A DNA stretch of 64,000 nucleotides, from the NCBI GenBank assembly GCA_021234155.1, contig JAJEKV010000167.1:963943-1027942 (forward strand). Reading direction: 5' to 3'. This document shows positions 30,758-43,059 of the stretch, in pieces (the first letter of the stretch is position 1; the number at the start of each line of letters is the position of its first letter). The position numbers and the translations under genes were made by a program. Below the pieces are notes generated by a model. That model searched no databases. It was given only the letters and a program-made list of their open reading frames with translations, and was not told the DNA's origin. Source of the DNA: Isoetes taiwanensis. Lineage: Eukaryota; Streptophyta; Lycopodiopsida; Isoetales; Isoetaceae.

Positions 30758-31954
30758 TATATTTTTTAATGGTGCCAAATAATGGCATTTTTTATGCACA
30801 AATAAACAAAATGACGCCATAATAGCTCAAAAATTGGTCATAAAATAGACTAAACAATTTCGTCCCTAACTGAATTCACGAAATTTTCCATTTTAATGAA
30901 ATTGTGCTTATTGGTCAATCCCGCCGCTATCTTATCTGGCCATACAAGAAAAATTAAGTCCTAGATGGTACCATCCTTTCCTGGTGTACAACATTAATGT
31001 TCTCATATAACAATAGTCTATAGTCTAGTCTAGATTCCTAATTGTATCCCTAAGGATTGAATCCAGTAGTCAATATTCAATGATATCATACCTTAGCATA
31101 ACCATTGTAAAGAGAAGTCAAGGTCTTCTCTGCCCAATTTAATCAATATCCAATAATTCCAAAGGAAACCACATGCAGGTTACCTATGTAATGATCATGT
31201 TCCAAAGAGTCTTAACAGACATTAATAATTTGAATAGCCATAAGCCAATATACGCTGACCTCCATGATCTTTAAATAGACCATACAATTAAATTCCCATG
31301 CAGAAAGTGAAATGCCTTCAAGTTTCATAATAATGTAAAAGCCTTAACTGCCTAATTCAAAAGAAAAGATTTTTAGAATTAAATTCTATTTTATTACAAT
31401 ACATTACTCAATATAAATTCAGTTTTGAGGCTTCTTCCTTAAAGCCACATAAATTTCATGTAGGATCACTGTTTTTTGCTCAAAAAGCCAGTAGAACTTG
31501 TATACCATTAAGAACATTGAGGCTTTCAGTCATCAACATTCCATAACGGATATCCGTTCTCATAAATATGAGGGTGATTCCAGTACCATAACTAGAACAG
31601 TTAAAAACATCTGAAAAAGCTTACTGCAGCCAGTAGATATGGCGCATATGATTCATCTAGCATGTATAAAAATAAGATAACGTGGCCTAGTTTGTAGAAC
31701 CAGTACCCCGAGTAGCATATTATCATGCAAAAAGAGTATTTTAATGTTTAACGTCTGAGGAGCCTATTAACATAACTTAATATCCTCAAAAATTATGTAG
31801 AATTCTACAAAAAAACCCCTCTGTAGCAGAGTATCTTGGAATTGTGAAAGAAAGAACAAGCAACATCAAGCCTGATATCACACTTTTAGCTTTAACTTCC
31901 ATAATAATGTTTCCCTTTTCAACCAAAGTCCAACTTTGATCTTGGTCACTGTCA
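30758..31954. other. No recognisable gene
   Basis: AT-rich, with no ORF of note on either strand. It ends at the left TSD of the composite retrotransposon. Confidence 0.4.
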
Positions 31955-31959
31955 ACTTC

Positions 31960-33043
31960 TGTGACGTCCCCTACTCATATACGGTGCGCTCACCGTATAC
32001 AAACAGGAGTTCATCCCCCATACCAGCTCCATGCTGATACAAGGCCCTCCACGTATCACTGCAACCTTGACGAGTCCCAGTGGGAAGAATGAAGGGGTCA
32101 TTTTACCCTGTCTCCCTCAGGGCCTACCTAGCTGCGGAAGCGTAACATACATGTAAGTATACATACATCAATATCGCATGACCATCACGAGGGATGGTTC
32201 ACCACTTATCTGCATAGACAGAGATCAGCACATCACATACGGAGATCCTACCCAAGGCTCAGACTCAAGGGGGATGACTGACGGCTTGGGCCTCCAGAAG
32301 TCATTGCAGACAGAATTCATGGCAATTGGATTTGGCTGGCATAAGAACATGGCTTAGGGTAGTCCACTCCATCCGCCCCTCTTGTGCACACTTTGCTGAG
32401 TAGGTTGAAAGGTCTTGGGACCTGACTGTAGCCCGCCGGATGCGTAGCCAGAGGGGCTACTCCTGGGTTGCATCTCCCCAGTTCCGATGGGGCAGGTAGG
32501 GATTGCTCCCACCAGATGTTGGCATGCTGACTCAAGGTGACTAGAGGGCCACTGCCCGTACTCAACTGAACTCCATAGAAGGTGCACACCACCCCAGGAG
32601 TGTCGAACCCATGCAAAGCCCGCACGCAGTGGCAGAGCATTAGGTCTAGTGCACGGTAGTCCCCAATAGGCTTTACTACCAGAGGGACGTGATCATGAGT
32701 CAGGACATGAACCTCCTTATAAGCCAGTCTGGCCCCTCCACCCACAACCAGGTATGGCTCTTGTACACAGGCCGAATTTAATAGTGCATTTAAGAGGACT
32801 AGCTAGGAGCATCGACTACTAGGCTTTTAAGGCCTCTACCCCCCTTCCCAATACAATGATTCCACAGAGATCATCATCACATACATATCATAGAAGAACT
32901 AAAGAATAAGATTTAATCTAAATCACAGAGTTAGGTTCTTTAGTTATGGCTTGCTATCTAGAGGTCTAGATGGCTGCTATGGGCAATTCAATAGGCTAAA
33001 TCTACTTACTCTATTCCTGGGAGGCGGATTAGACTATTGAGTA
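31960..33043 (-). repeat. Outer element 3' LTR, truncated
   Basis: It aligns in reverse to the inner LTRs, from their end (about 36683) back to about 35600. Shared blocks include 'gagttaggttctttagtta', 'ctatgggcaatt' and 'gtagtccactccatccgcccctc'. The first 470 or so bases of U3 are missing. Homology jumps straight from LTR to 3' noncoding sequence at about 33043, so one deletion removed the LTR start, the polypurine tract and part of the 3' noncoding region. Confidence 0.85.
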
Positions 33044-33600
33044 CCATTTTAATTATTAATAAAATTATGGTTATAAGGGAACCACCCATCTAATTAACTA
33101 AATGAATGCATGACTAATCTCCCACAGGGAAGAGGATGCTTCTTCCATCGTGGCCGTGGAGACAGTGCCCTATAATGCCTATATCACGCACTTTTCGATC
33201 ATGGCCCGTGAGGGTTTAAGCGTAAGGGTCGTTTAAGACGATCCTATCATAGCCCATGATTGGGTGCTACCTTATGCATGACCTCCCTGATCATGCATAC
33301 CCCAGTGCATCATGGCCCAAAGGGTTTAAGCTAGAGAACATCCCTGATGATCTCATCCTCGCCCATGTTCACTTTTACGTTTAATCGCATGTCCTTCCCC
33401 TATGGACATGCTTTTACATTCTGATTGCAACATTGCTCATGTTCACCATTTGCCTAACTAATTCAAGCAAAACCGCGGTCATGCGCACAATGACATTACA
33501 CCACGCCCTAGAGATCACCGTAGTGGTCCCATCATCGTAATTACGCATGCAACCCATACCTAGCATAGGTCGCGCGAGATTAATCTTAACTACACATGAA
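33044..33600 (-). other. Outer element 3' noncoding region
   Basis: It aligns to 45780-46300 of the inner element. Shared blocks include the 'gatctctagggcg' reverse complement and the 'catgcattcat' region. It contains several reoccurring phrases, such as 'tcatggcccg..agggtttaag' at about 33201 and 33310. No ORF. Confidence 0.6.
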
Positions 33601-33601
33601 A

Positions 33602-34938
33602 TTAATCTAAACGTAAATCGACATGCCCGAGCCGATTACCCGGAGATGACCTTGCCGTCCCATTGCTCCATGAAGCTGGGGTCTTTGCTTTATCGGGGTC
33701 CTTCTTAAGTACCCATGTCGCGTCTTCCACCGGCAAGTGTTTCCACTTGACCAAATATTGGAGAAACTCTGATCTGCTTGTCTTCTTGATCGCCTTATCA
33801 AGGATCAAGTCTGGGACTATCTCTAGCTGCCCTTCTGTCATTTCCAACAACGTTGGTGTGTCCAAGACTTCTTCTGGGTTTGGAGTATGCTTCTTCAGCA
33901 AACTCACGTGGAAGACTTTATGAATTTTTAGGTGTGCTGGCAGCTCTAACTTGTAGGATTGGTTACCTACTCTCTTGGCTATTCTGAAGGGGCCAGCCCA
34001 CCTTGGAGCAAGCTTCTTACAATTTCCGATGCGGAGCTTTGCCTGCTTCACTTTGATCTTGAGCCAGACGTTGTCACCAACCTGGAACTCTCTGACCGTG
34101 TCGGCGACGCTCTTTTGTCGACTCCTTGCTGCAAGAAGATATCCTCGGACCTCTTCTACCAGCTGCTGCATGTTGGCCAACATTTGCTGCGAAACCTCTA
34201 CCTTTGATACAGGATTGTGCCAAGTGTCTGGAGTTAGACATTGGTAGCCGTAGTTGATCATGAACGGCGACATCTGGGAAGATTCCTGCTTGGTGCTATT
34301 ATAAGCGAATTCAACCAAGTGAAATCTTCCCACTTACTCTGCTTGTTCCAGACATAATTTCTTAGCATATCTTCTAAGATTCTGTTGGTCCGTTCTGTTT
34401 GTCCATCCGTCTGAGGATGATAGGCCGTGCTCATGGACAGCTTTGTCTGGATCGCCGCAAAAAGATCCTGCCAAAAGGCACTCAAGAACTTGGGGTCTCA
34501 CGTCGGAGATGATCTCTCGGTATACCATGGAGCACGAAGATTTCCTTAATTGAAGAGGGCCGTATCCAAGGTCAGGTTTGGGGGTGGTCGCAAGGCACAA
34601 AGTGTGCCATCTTCGACGGTTTGTCGACCACAACCATCGGGGCATTTTTCCTCTTTGCCGTCCTCGAGGCCTGTTATGAAGTCCATATCGATGACTTCCC
34701 ACTTAGCGTTTCGGCACCACTAATGGTTCCAATGCTCACGGAATTGAAGTCGCTTTGCCTTCGATTCACTTGGGCACACTGACACTTTGATGTAGCAAGC
34801 TATTCGCTTCTTCATCCTCGCCAATAATAAGCTGGCGTGCACTTTGAAATATGTCTTCATAAATCCTGCGTGGCCAGCTATTGGACTGTTGTGGGTGTCG
34901 TGGAGAATCAACTTCCTCACTCTTGATGATTCAGGCAC
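33602..34938 (-). CDS. Outer element integrase and chromodomain
   Basis: Reading minus: the zinc finger starts at 34938 (VRKLILHDTHNSPIAGHAGF, the His pair). The DDE core follows in shifting frames, with FWQDLFAAIQTKLSMSTAYH and PQTDGQTERTNRILEDML in 34485-34258, which includes the catalytic Glu. Next is the GPF-type region (PFRIAKRVGNQSYKLELPAH) and the C-terminal chromodomain (EFLQYLVKWKHLPVEDATWV) in the 243-codon frame 34333-33602. A chromodomain at the integrase end defines Ty3 chromoviruses and directs integration to modified histones. Several frameshifts lie in the integrase core (34700-34330). Some may be sequencing errors. Confidence 0.9.
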
Positions 34939-35118
34939 ACAAACTTATTCTTATGGTACAAAAGGTTACCTTCCTTCTTAAAATTCTTGAAGGTCTCCCT
35001 CTCCTTATACATTCTTGCCTCCTTGCACAAGCTTCGCCCACTTCCTTGAAGTCGCGACTGCCGGCAAGGTTTCTTCGATCTTATTTCCGAAGTCGCTGGT
35101 GGCGCCGAGATTGCGTTT
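34939..35118 (-). CDS. Outer element RNase H-integrase linker
   Basis: The minus reading aligns to 44270-44450 of the inner element (compare FKKEGNLLYHKNKF with YKKEGNLLYHKNKL). It ends abruptly at 35118, where the inner 5' LTR begins. Its upstream continuation is at 48224. Confidence 0.8.
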
Positions 35119-36683
35119 TGCGGACGTTCAAAGACAAGATATCACGGCTCGGGGCGCATATTGTATCGCCACGCCACGCGTATTACCGCCACCGATTGGC
35201 GGTGTGCATGCGGATAGCGGTGTAAGTAGCCCTAGGGGGCAACTTACTAGGAGTATTCATATATTATTAATGTGCACATGTGCACATTAATGAGGGCACA
35301 CCTTTCCATGTTGGCATATTTTGCCACCTAGCCACTAAAGGCAAGTGGGGCTTTCCAATTATCCCACATGCCAAATTGGGTAATTGGAAACCCTAGCCTA
35401 AACCCCATGTCTATTTGGGGTAGGAAAACCCTAGCTTTGCTAGTTTTTCGTCCTTAGGGTTTTAGAGCTCGGTTTGGCTGCCCCAGAGCCAAAAACCGCC
35501 TCCCCAGACGCCCAAGCGAATTAATTGCGCCATCGGTTTCCACTGAATTCACCAGCAGAGGGATGGTTGAACTCAGTCAGGAGGAGCCACTCAAGGATCA
35601 GGATTTGGTCAATTTAATAGCTTAAACCGTCTTCTAGTCATAGAATCGAGAGGTTTAGACTATTAAATTGCCCATAGTAGTTATCTAGATCTTAGATCTC
35701 GGACACTAACTAAAGAACCTAACTCGTGATTGGATCTAGTTCTTTAGTTCTTCTCGTGATATATTTGGATGATGTATTTCGTGAACTCCTTGTATTGGGA
35801 AGGGGGGTAGAGGCCCTAAAGCTGGTAGTTGATGCTCCTCTAGAGTAGCCTCTCTAGCACACACTGTAGGATTCGGCCTGTGTACAAGAGCCACACCTGG
35901 TTGTGGGTGAAGGGCTGACCGCTAAGAAGGAGGTTCATGTCCCGACTCTTGAACGGTCCCCCGGTGTGTAAAAGCCTCAGGGGGGACCATTGTGACTAGG
36001 TCTAATGGCTTACCACCGGTGCGCGGTAAGGCATGGGCTCGACACCCCCGTGAAGTGGTGTACACTTTCCGGTGGGTTGGTCGAACACAGGCGGTGGCCC
36101 TCTAGTCACCTTGAGTTAGCATGTAGATCTCTGGAGGGAGTGATCCCTACCGCCCCATCGAACGGGAGAGGATGAGGCCCGGGAATAGCCCCGCCGGGCG
36201 TCCGTGGCGGGCTACATCCAGGTCCCAACACTTTTCAGCCTACTCGCAAAGTGTGTGCGGGAGGGGCGGATGGAGTGGACAACCCTATGCCATGTTCTTA
36301 TGCACCCAAATCCATTGCCATGAATTTCATGCGCATGAACGAACGGGAGACCCAAGCCGCCGGGCCATCCTTTGAGTCTCGAGCCTTGGGTAGGATCCCC
36401 TATGTGATGTGCTGATCTTTGTCTATGCAGATATGAGGGGACCATCCTTCGAGATGGTCACGGGATGTTGATGTATGTGCTACCGACATGTATGTTTTAC
36501 GCTTCCGCGTACTAGGTAGGCCCCGGGGACCCGGGGTAGAATGACACCTTCACTCTCCCAACGGAGACTGGATGCGGGTGCAGCGATATGTGGAGGGCCC
36601 CGGTGACGATGGAGCTGGTGTGGGGAAAGAACTCTATTTGTATACGGTGAGTGCACCGTGATCACGAGTAGGGGACGTCCACA
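35119..36683 (+). repeat. Inner element 5' LTR
   Basis: It begins TGCGGACGTTC, where the 3' LTR has TGTGACGTTCC, and ends GACGTCCACA. It aligns over its whole length to 46660-48223. It contains a perfect 26-bp palindrome at 35266-35291. The U3-R-U5 limits are not obvious, as no clear TATA box is visible in the LTR itself. Confidence 0.93.
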
Positions 36684-36684
36684 G

Positions 36685-36697
36685 TGGGTATCGAGCA
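36685..36697 (+). other. Primer binding site (initiator tRNA-Met type)
   Basis: TGGGTATCGAGCA follows the LTR after one base. The usual plant initiator-Met PBS is TGGTATCAGAGC, so one G is extra and one A is missing. The outer element has the better form TGGTATCGAGCC. Confidence 0.75.
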
Positions 36698-36884
36698 ATG
36701 TTCTTGGAGACCAAGAGCAAAGCAATCGACCATGTTCCCGTGAGTACTAACTTGATAGGATCCTCAAGCCTCGAAAAGTGGGAAAATTTTTTCTCACCTT
36801 TGTAGTTATGCTAAGCTAGTAACAATTAAGTGAATTGGAATTTAACAAGATTAAAAAAGAACGAGCCAAAATTTTCCAGTGAGG

Positions 36885-37140
36885 TGGAGTCCCATTGGTC
36901 CAGCCGCGAAAACTAACTTTTTGTTTTGAAGCGAGGCAAGCTATGAGACATCGAGCCAAGAACACCAAAACATGATGAATTTGAGATAAATAATGTGGTA
37001 AGGCTAATTCTAAGGTAGGAATTAGTTAGAATAGCATGTTTTAATTACCTAAAAACCCTAGAATATGAGATCTCATTTCGCTACCGGTCGCAAAAACTAA
37101 ACATTAGTATTGGAACGAGGCTAAGCACGTGGAGACCAAT
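36885..37140. promoter_or_regulatory. Dyad-repeat pair b1/b2, inner element leader
   Basis: Two related blocks of about 65 bases (about 36885-36950 and 37065-37140) share AAAACTAA, a short spacer, then GAAGCGAGGC.AGC or GAACGAGGCTAAGC and a GAGAC ending. The left part of each has a partial reverse complement of the right part (for example GATCTCATTTCGCT against AGGCTAAGCACGTGGAGACC). The same unit recurs twice at 38729-38993. The pair is followed after about 100 bases by a TATA box and ORF1. Confidence 0.6.
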
Positions 37141-37237
37141 GGGTAGAAAAAGTCCGAAATAAGTATAAGTTTTAGATAAATTGGTGCCTTAGCATGTTAA
37201 ACAGAGCAACTTGAGTTTTGACCTAAAATTCCCCAAG

Positions 37238-37247
37238 CTATAAATAG
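37238..37247 (+). promoter_or_regulatory. Internal TATA box before ORF1 (inner)
   Basis: CTATAAATAG, followed 12 bases later by CCCCTCA. The same pair of words occurs before gag at 39179-39195. It lies about 270 bases upstream of the first ATG of ORF1. Confidence 0.55.
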
Positions 37248-37507
37248 ATGTAGAACCCCTCATTTTTTCGGCCCAAGCCCTAGAAATCCGCTTCTCCCCA
37301 ACTTAGGGCCATCTTTCGGACGCTTTTATCCGGATTGACGATCCGTAAAACATGGCCCTGAAACCAAACAGACAAGAAGGGAAGCTGCCGCCAGCGAAAC
37401 CACCAGCCACCGAGACGTAGATCATTCGGAAGATGCTTCGTGGAGAGGCTCGTGAAGAGGGGGTCGCTCGCCTTCGGACGAAGAGCAAGACACCTCCGAT
37501 TTGATCG

Positions 37508-38346
37508 ATGTCTTCAACCGCCAGTGGAGGAGGACGAGGCCACATCTCCAAACCCATGGACGAAGAGACGAGGGAGGTGTATGAGGAGATAGAGAGGGAG
37601 ATCCGCAGCAGGAACAAGGCATATTCGGGGACGCGACCCACCGGAGATCCTCGAAAGCGTGATGAGCAAGTGATGTGTCCGAGCCACCGAGGTAGCGTGC
37701 ATCTTAGAAGATTCATCAGAAATACGGCCGCAGTAAGAGAAGGGAGGACAAAAGAGGAAAAGGAAGGAGGAGGAACAAAAGGCAGCAGAAGAAAAGAAGA
37801 AAGCAAAAGGGAAGTTCGTGGCGGGTATAAGGAGAACAAAGGACCGCCCGCCAAGGAAGAGGACCAAACCCCAACATTATCATCAAGGAGCAAGAACCCC
37901 GATTTAAACCCCCAAACCCTTCCGACGACTCTTTCGGATGGGGACTTCAACCCTAACGCCGGTGGAAGCTCTTCCAAGAACCTGTGCGGACGAAAGCAAG
38001 AAGTACCCAAAATACGAAAGCAACCCCACCAAGACCAAGTACAGAAGCCCCCGAATACCCTAAGATGGGATAGAAAGAACAACCACGACCTGCCCGGAAG
38101 CCTACGCCACCGGCTGTGGTGAAGATTTATGAGAGGAAGATGAGAGAGCACGAGGCCTACATGAAGAAATGGGAGGCCTATAACAAATATTATGAAGAAA
38201 AAACGGGGTTAAGTTCATCGAGGGAGGGCTTACCAACAAAAGCAAAGAAAACCCTAAGGCCGCCACCACCGGCCCAAGGTTCCCAAGCCGCCACCCAGAA
38301 GAAAGCTGATAGGAAGGAGGTGGAGAGAAGAGCGCAGGGAGATTAG
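37508..38346 (+). CDS. Inner element extra ORF1, basic protein
   Basis: A plus frame of 204 codons (37508-38122) passes by a frame change into 38116-38346. The first part is very rich in Lys, Arg, Glu and Gly (RTKEEKEGGGTKGSRRKEES). The second has a Tyr/Lys/Glu helix, KMREHEAYMKKWEAYNKYYE, then a Pro-rich stretch. A homologue with the same helix and the following EIRHFQ motif lies in the outer element (54022-54840 minus). I know no such ORF between LTR and gag in standard chromoviruses. It may be a nucleic-acid-binding or virion-associated accessory protein. Function unknown. Many indels; the true length is uncertain. Confidence 0.6.
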
Positions 38347-38728
38347 ACACTTCCAAGAGCTTCCGTTCTCCTAATCCCCCCGCCCCCTTCGGCCGGTTGC
38401 GCAAGAAGTTATGCAGCCTATAGAACGATTTTAGAGTCACTGCACGAGGCGCCGCCGGCAATGCAAGAGGCGGCTGAGGCAAAGATAGTGCAACATTTTG
38501 AAGATTCAACAACCGCACTATCCACGCTTGCTGGTAACCTTAATGCGACAAGACATGAGTCTTGGCGACCGCATTAAGGGAGAACGCCCTTTAGAAACTT
38601 TTGTTGTAAATAATTAAAAATTTTTGTAATATAGAGCAATTTTGTGTACCTTGATGACATAAACTTGAGTAATTAGAGCAAATTAATAAGTTTTAGCTTT
38701 TATTTCAAGTGAAATAGGACATTTGGGA
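38347..38728 (+). other. ORF1 tail and spacer (inner)
   Basis: Weakly preserved frames continue ORF1 (EIRHFQELPF reading across 38335-38375, then EAPPAMQEAAEAKIVQHFED near 38440-38510). The frame ends near 38580. Non-coding afterwards. Confidence 0.4.
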
Positions 38729-38993
38729 GCCGAGAGACATGATGTTCACACCGTCCGAAAACAAAAAGTTAGATTGAAGCAGGCTAAGTCGCGGAGACCT
38801 ACCAAACTTGACCAAAACAGCCCAAATTGACCAAATAAGGGGTCGATGCGCCTAATTTGATGAGCCCATCACCCTTACACCATTAGTTTACCCAAGTTGA
38901 CATCTTTGATTAAAATGGGACTGATGTCTCATAGCTCGCTACTCGTCAGAAAAACAAAAGTTAGGATTGAAGCGAGGCTAAGCGCGTGAGACC
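38729..38993. promoter_or_regulatory. Dyad-repeat pair b3/b4, inner element
   Basis: Blocks at about 38729-38800 and 38928-38993 repeat the b1/b2 unit (AAAACAAAA.GTTAG.ATTGAAGC, AGGCTAAG, GAGACCT). In b4 the flanks TGTCTCATAGCTCGCT and AGCGAGGCTAAGCGCGTGAGACC form a clear dyad. Spacing between the two copies is about 190-200 bases, as for b1/b2. Confidence 0.65.
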
Positions 38994-39178
38994 TCTTACC
39001 AATTCTTCACCAGACTTGTCAAAGTCACCTTCAACCCATCGCGATAGCACCTTTAAGGTAACCTAGCCTTGTTCAAGCATCTCCTATAGTCCTCAAACTC
39101 CTATTTTGACCTCGATAAGTTAGAATTACCCAATCCTAGGAAATTTTCAAGTCATCCAAAAATTAGGGTTTTCCCTTC

Positions 39179-39189
39179 TCTATAAATAG
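39179..39189 (+). promoter_or_regulatory. Internal TATA box before gag (inner)
   Basis: CTCTATAAATAG followed directly by ACCCCTCACTT. The gag ATG is at 39304, about 115 bases on. Confidence 0.6.
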
Positions 39190-39303
39190 ACCCCTCACTT
39201 CTGGGGATAGCACCCTACAAATCTGTTCCCGCCCTTCTAGCCGATTTCCTAACTCCCCGAGGCTCTTGCAACCATTTGCTTTTACCTTCTTCCGCAATTA
39301 ATC

Positions 39304-42300
39304 AATGGCAACTTCTGATTTCCAGAGATGGTACAGCCACAAAGGGCCATGCCGGCGAGGTCGACGCCGACCAAATCTTCCGTGATCTTCAGAAGGAGGT
39401 AGACGCCCAAGCAACCTTGCACGCCCCAAATTTTATAGTAGAGTCCCCGACCGAGTTTCAAGCTAGGGTAGAACCAGCTTAGTGCAACTCCCCTTTGTAT
39501 AGGATATTTTGTTCCTAGACAGCCCCTCGAAAAGATTAGACGATGTCCCTAACATCGCCAAATACCTCACAAACAAAGCGCACCGCACACTCGAGCCAAT
39601 GGTCCTAATCGGCCAACAGACCAAGTACTTCTTTCAACACCGCCTCGGGCGATCTTTCTCACCCACCGCACCCGAACATCGCGGGGAAACCTCTATTCCC
39701 CCATGGACGGGATCCATTAGCCAGAAAGTTAGAACAACGGCTCCTCACACAGTACGAACAGGAGCAGGAAGGGAAGGGAAGAAGACTCCGGATGAACAGA
39801 ACTGAGGAGGAGGAAGACGATGTTGAGCTCGACCCAGCCAGAGGAGCAGCGGCCAAGCAGAGCGGAGTGGCAAGACTGAAAAGAAGCCGGGCAGACTCGT
39901 GAGTCGCACCACCCCTCGGTTAGGCATCACAAGCCTAGCTCCCATTATAATCGAAGGTGAGGAGTTTCTCGCTCCTACGACATTCAAAACCTCCCTGAAA
40001 GTGTGGAAAGGGAGTACCGACCAAGAGTTGCTGCACCAACTCCGGAAACAGACTTGACGACTTCATCGCCCCGAGGAGAGTCCGACTTCCCTCCAAATAA
40101 GGGAAGCCGACACTTACACGGAGAGTTTACCTCCGACATCCAAGCCTACAAAGAACATCGTGCAGATTATGGAGGCGCATAAGGCCGTAACAAGCTACCG
40201 ACGGAGGAAGAGTTCCTTGCTCTTCGTGAACGATGGGGATCCGCTTATGACCAAACATCCTAACGGGAAAGCTCGGCCAAAGACCTCCCCTGATAGGACA
40301 GCACTTAATTCACCGTGGAGGGCTTCAAAGAACAGCCAAGAGACTAAGGTGGAGCTCACCACGTGGAGGTTGATGATTTCGAAGCGCATTACGAGCTGGA
40401 TACCGAAAGTGGTCGAGGACCCGCCTCGCAAACCATTGTGTCACTACGCCATTACCCGCCACCCGCCGATGGATGGAAGAATAGCTGCTATCCACCGCAA
40501 GTTCACCCCCGTGAGGCGAGGAAGGAGTAGCGCTTGCTGATTGCACTCTCGTGATTCGGCCGCATGCACGGTTACCCCTTAACACCGAAAGTATGCAATC
40601 CTGGTGAAGAGAGCTGGGTAGCACTCGACGCCTTCGACCGCCATACCTTACAAAGCGGCAGTAAGACTGCCGCTGACAGCAGCCTTACACCTCCCACCGC
40701 AGAATAGAAGAATTAGCAAGAGCATTACAGGTGGATCTCCAGCCAATGTCTTAGGAACTTGGGCCATTCAAGTGGGAACAGCCCAAGTGAAAAAGTTCTT
40801 GGAGGATAATCCATCTTACCGCATCAACGAAGTGATTAGCGTGAGTTGCAAGCCCTTGTATTAGTGTAATATAAAATATAAATATAACATTCTCTTTGCA
40901 CTATAAATGTTTTGTTGATATATTTTGTGCCCCCTCAACCATGCCAACAAACATAAATAATGCAAGAAAGCAAGGAAAACTAACCATGTAGATATCAACC
41001 ACTTGTGTATGCAAGCCAGAGGCCCCGAGCAGTGGGGAACGACAACCGCTGGAACTTATGTGGGAATGAGCCCGCCCTGTGCCACGCCCGGCAAGGAACC
41101 CGCTTGAAGAATTTGGACAAATGACCCTTAAGAAGAAATATCGCGAAATGAGGACGGACCTCGAAAGCAGATAAAGGCTTTGCTAGCCGCATGCTGTGAG
41201 CAGTGTTCGGTGGTAACGCCAACCGCCGCAAGCATCACCGGAGAACAAGTAGAGACAAGAAGAGGAGCAAGAGAGGAAGGTCCCCAGCGGACTCCTCCGA
41301 CTCAAGCTCAGATTCGACCGATTCGAGGAAGAAGAAGAGCGTAACCAAGTCCGAAAAGTGCATTTAAAGGCGAGGAACCACCCGGAGGGATCTATAAAGG
41401 GACACAAGAACCTCCGACTACCGTAAGAAAGTAGACTCGCGATTGGGAAATGTTTGAAGGCCAGGAAGCTCGAAAGCAATTCTCAAAGCGAACAAGCGTC
41501 GCATGGAGGCAGAGGCTTGGCTTGACGAGATGAGTTAACACGGGCAATGCCTATGGTATGAAGGATAAGGATAAAGGCGGTGGTGGCAACAAATAACCCG
41601 AAGGAGCAAAGACGATTTGGTGGAAGGGCTATGCCAAGGCTCATGGCTTAAGCAGCAGATGCTTGCGGTGTTCAAGAAGTTTGCTAAAGCCTTCGCCTAT
41701 TATGTTCCAAGAGAGCACAAGTCCAAAGATGATGCAAAGAAATTTACACAAAGTTGCAAAGAAGGCAACAAGTCAAGATTTAAATACACAGAGGAATTTA
41801 TGAGGCTAAGGTCAGATGTGCCAAAGTTAGAGAGAAGCACGCAAGGGAAAGCTACATTGAAGGTCCAATGAGGAGATCCGCAGTTTGTAAGGGCAATAAA
41901 CCCGAGAACAAAGATCGCTTTTTGAGTCCAAGGCAATAAGTTTGCAAGGAACAGGACCTCTAATAGAATGGCAGAGGCAGCAAGATTACCAAGATAAAGG
42001 CAAGGCAGCGTGCAGTTTTAGCCCGAGAACAAATTTCAGACTCATTTAGAGCCCCATATAGTGGCAATCAAGGAAACAAAGCAGGAGAAGAAGTGTATCT
42101 TTCAAAGACAAACAGAAGGGTCAAGCTACTCCAAAGCCGCGAAGCCTTCAGCAGCTATGCCCAAGGAGAAGAGACAGAGTGCATAGAAAAGCGCCTTTGC
42201 TTCGTGTGTTTCCAGCCAAAGCATAGAACAAATGAACCGCATATATGTCATGAGTGCAGCTAGCAGAGTTGGGAGATTGGGACACTTTGATCGACGACGA
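39304..42300 (+). CDS. Inner element gag region, frame-broken
   Basis: Starting at the ATG at 39304 (MATSDF), a shift leads to HAGEVDADQIFRDLQKEVDA, which aligns to the start of the outer gag at about 53112. Further pieces: VPNIAKYLTNKA (39540, also in the outer copy as VPNIAKCTNNKV), AFAYYVPREHK and KYTEEFMRLRSD (41690-41820), the capsid part typical of Retrotrans_gag, and CFQPKHRTNEP near 42210, a degenerate CCHC knuckle. At nearly 3 kb the region is long for a chromovirus gag. No single frame exceeds 130 codons because of frequent indels. Confidence 0.7.
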
Positions 42301-42399
42301 CGGCGCTGCAGGAGGTCCGCGACTACATCGTGGTGAGTGTCATATCTTTGCCGCAATAGATACGCAGCAAGCAGAGAGCCAAGATAAAGTAATTTCCAT

Positions 42400-42690
42400 A
42401 AAGGGGAAAGGCCAAGGCCAAGTCATTTATAGTCCCGATAGATTCGGAAGTAGCCATAACTTTGCATCTCCCGCATGGTTCAAATGTTGAAGTTGAAACC
42501 ATTAAAGTCAAAGCCAAGGCCCGCTGTCTTAGCAAGTGGAGCAAGAAGGCGCATAAAGCCAGTAAAAGAATCAACTTTGACATCGACTTGCCGGGGATTA
42601 AGATCCGCATGGGGGCGAGGTAATGGGCATTGGCAAATATGACTTGATAATAGGTATGGAGTACCTTGGACCAGCAGGGCCATTATTGAT
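42400..42690 (+). CDS. Inner element protease
   Basis: Around 42425-42480 the reading SFIVPDR then FGSSHNFAS corresponds to the retropepsin active site D-S/T-G-S-S-H-N-F with the catalytic Asp just before a small indel. At 42635-42665 KYDLIIGMEYLGP is the conserved C-terminal flap (GMDWL in most Ty3 elements). It cuts the Gag-Pol polyprotein. Frame-broken here. Confidence 0.7.
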
Positions 42691-43059
42691 TGTGGAAAGC
42701 TTTAAGGTGACCTTCCCAACACCACGGCAAGATCATTGAGATAACAGTAAAGAAGTTGTTCCCATCATGCTGTGTATGTCTTCTAAACGGCTGTTCAAGT
42801 GCATCAAGAGTGAGCAGGTAGCATACATCTTCAAGCTTGAGATTAGTGAGCCGGAATTGGAAGGAAGCAAAGAAGACAAGATGCTCAGCAAGTTGCCGAG
42901 GCAAATAGCTAAGTTGATCACGGAGTTCCACGATCTCTTTCCGTGATGAGATCAAGCAGCCCTCCTTATAGGGAGTCGAAAAGCAGATAGCACTGAACCG
43001 AACAAACCGACAAGCAAGGCTCCATATAGAATGACAACGCAGAGTTGTCGGAGCTAAAG

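Noticed and set aside
32317-32745. Minus ORF of 142 codons
   Set aside because: It lies wholly in the outer 3' LTR, and the corresponding LTR parts at 36.1 and 47.6 kb have no equivalent conserved frame.
37303-38151. Minus-strand ORF of 282 codons
   Set aside because: Antisense of the Lys/Glu-rich ORF1; long antisense frames are expected opposite AAG/GAG-rich codons.
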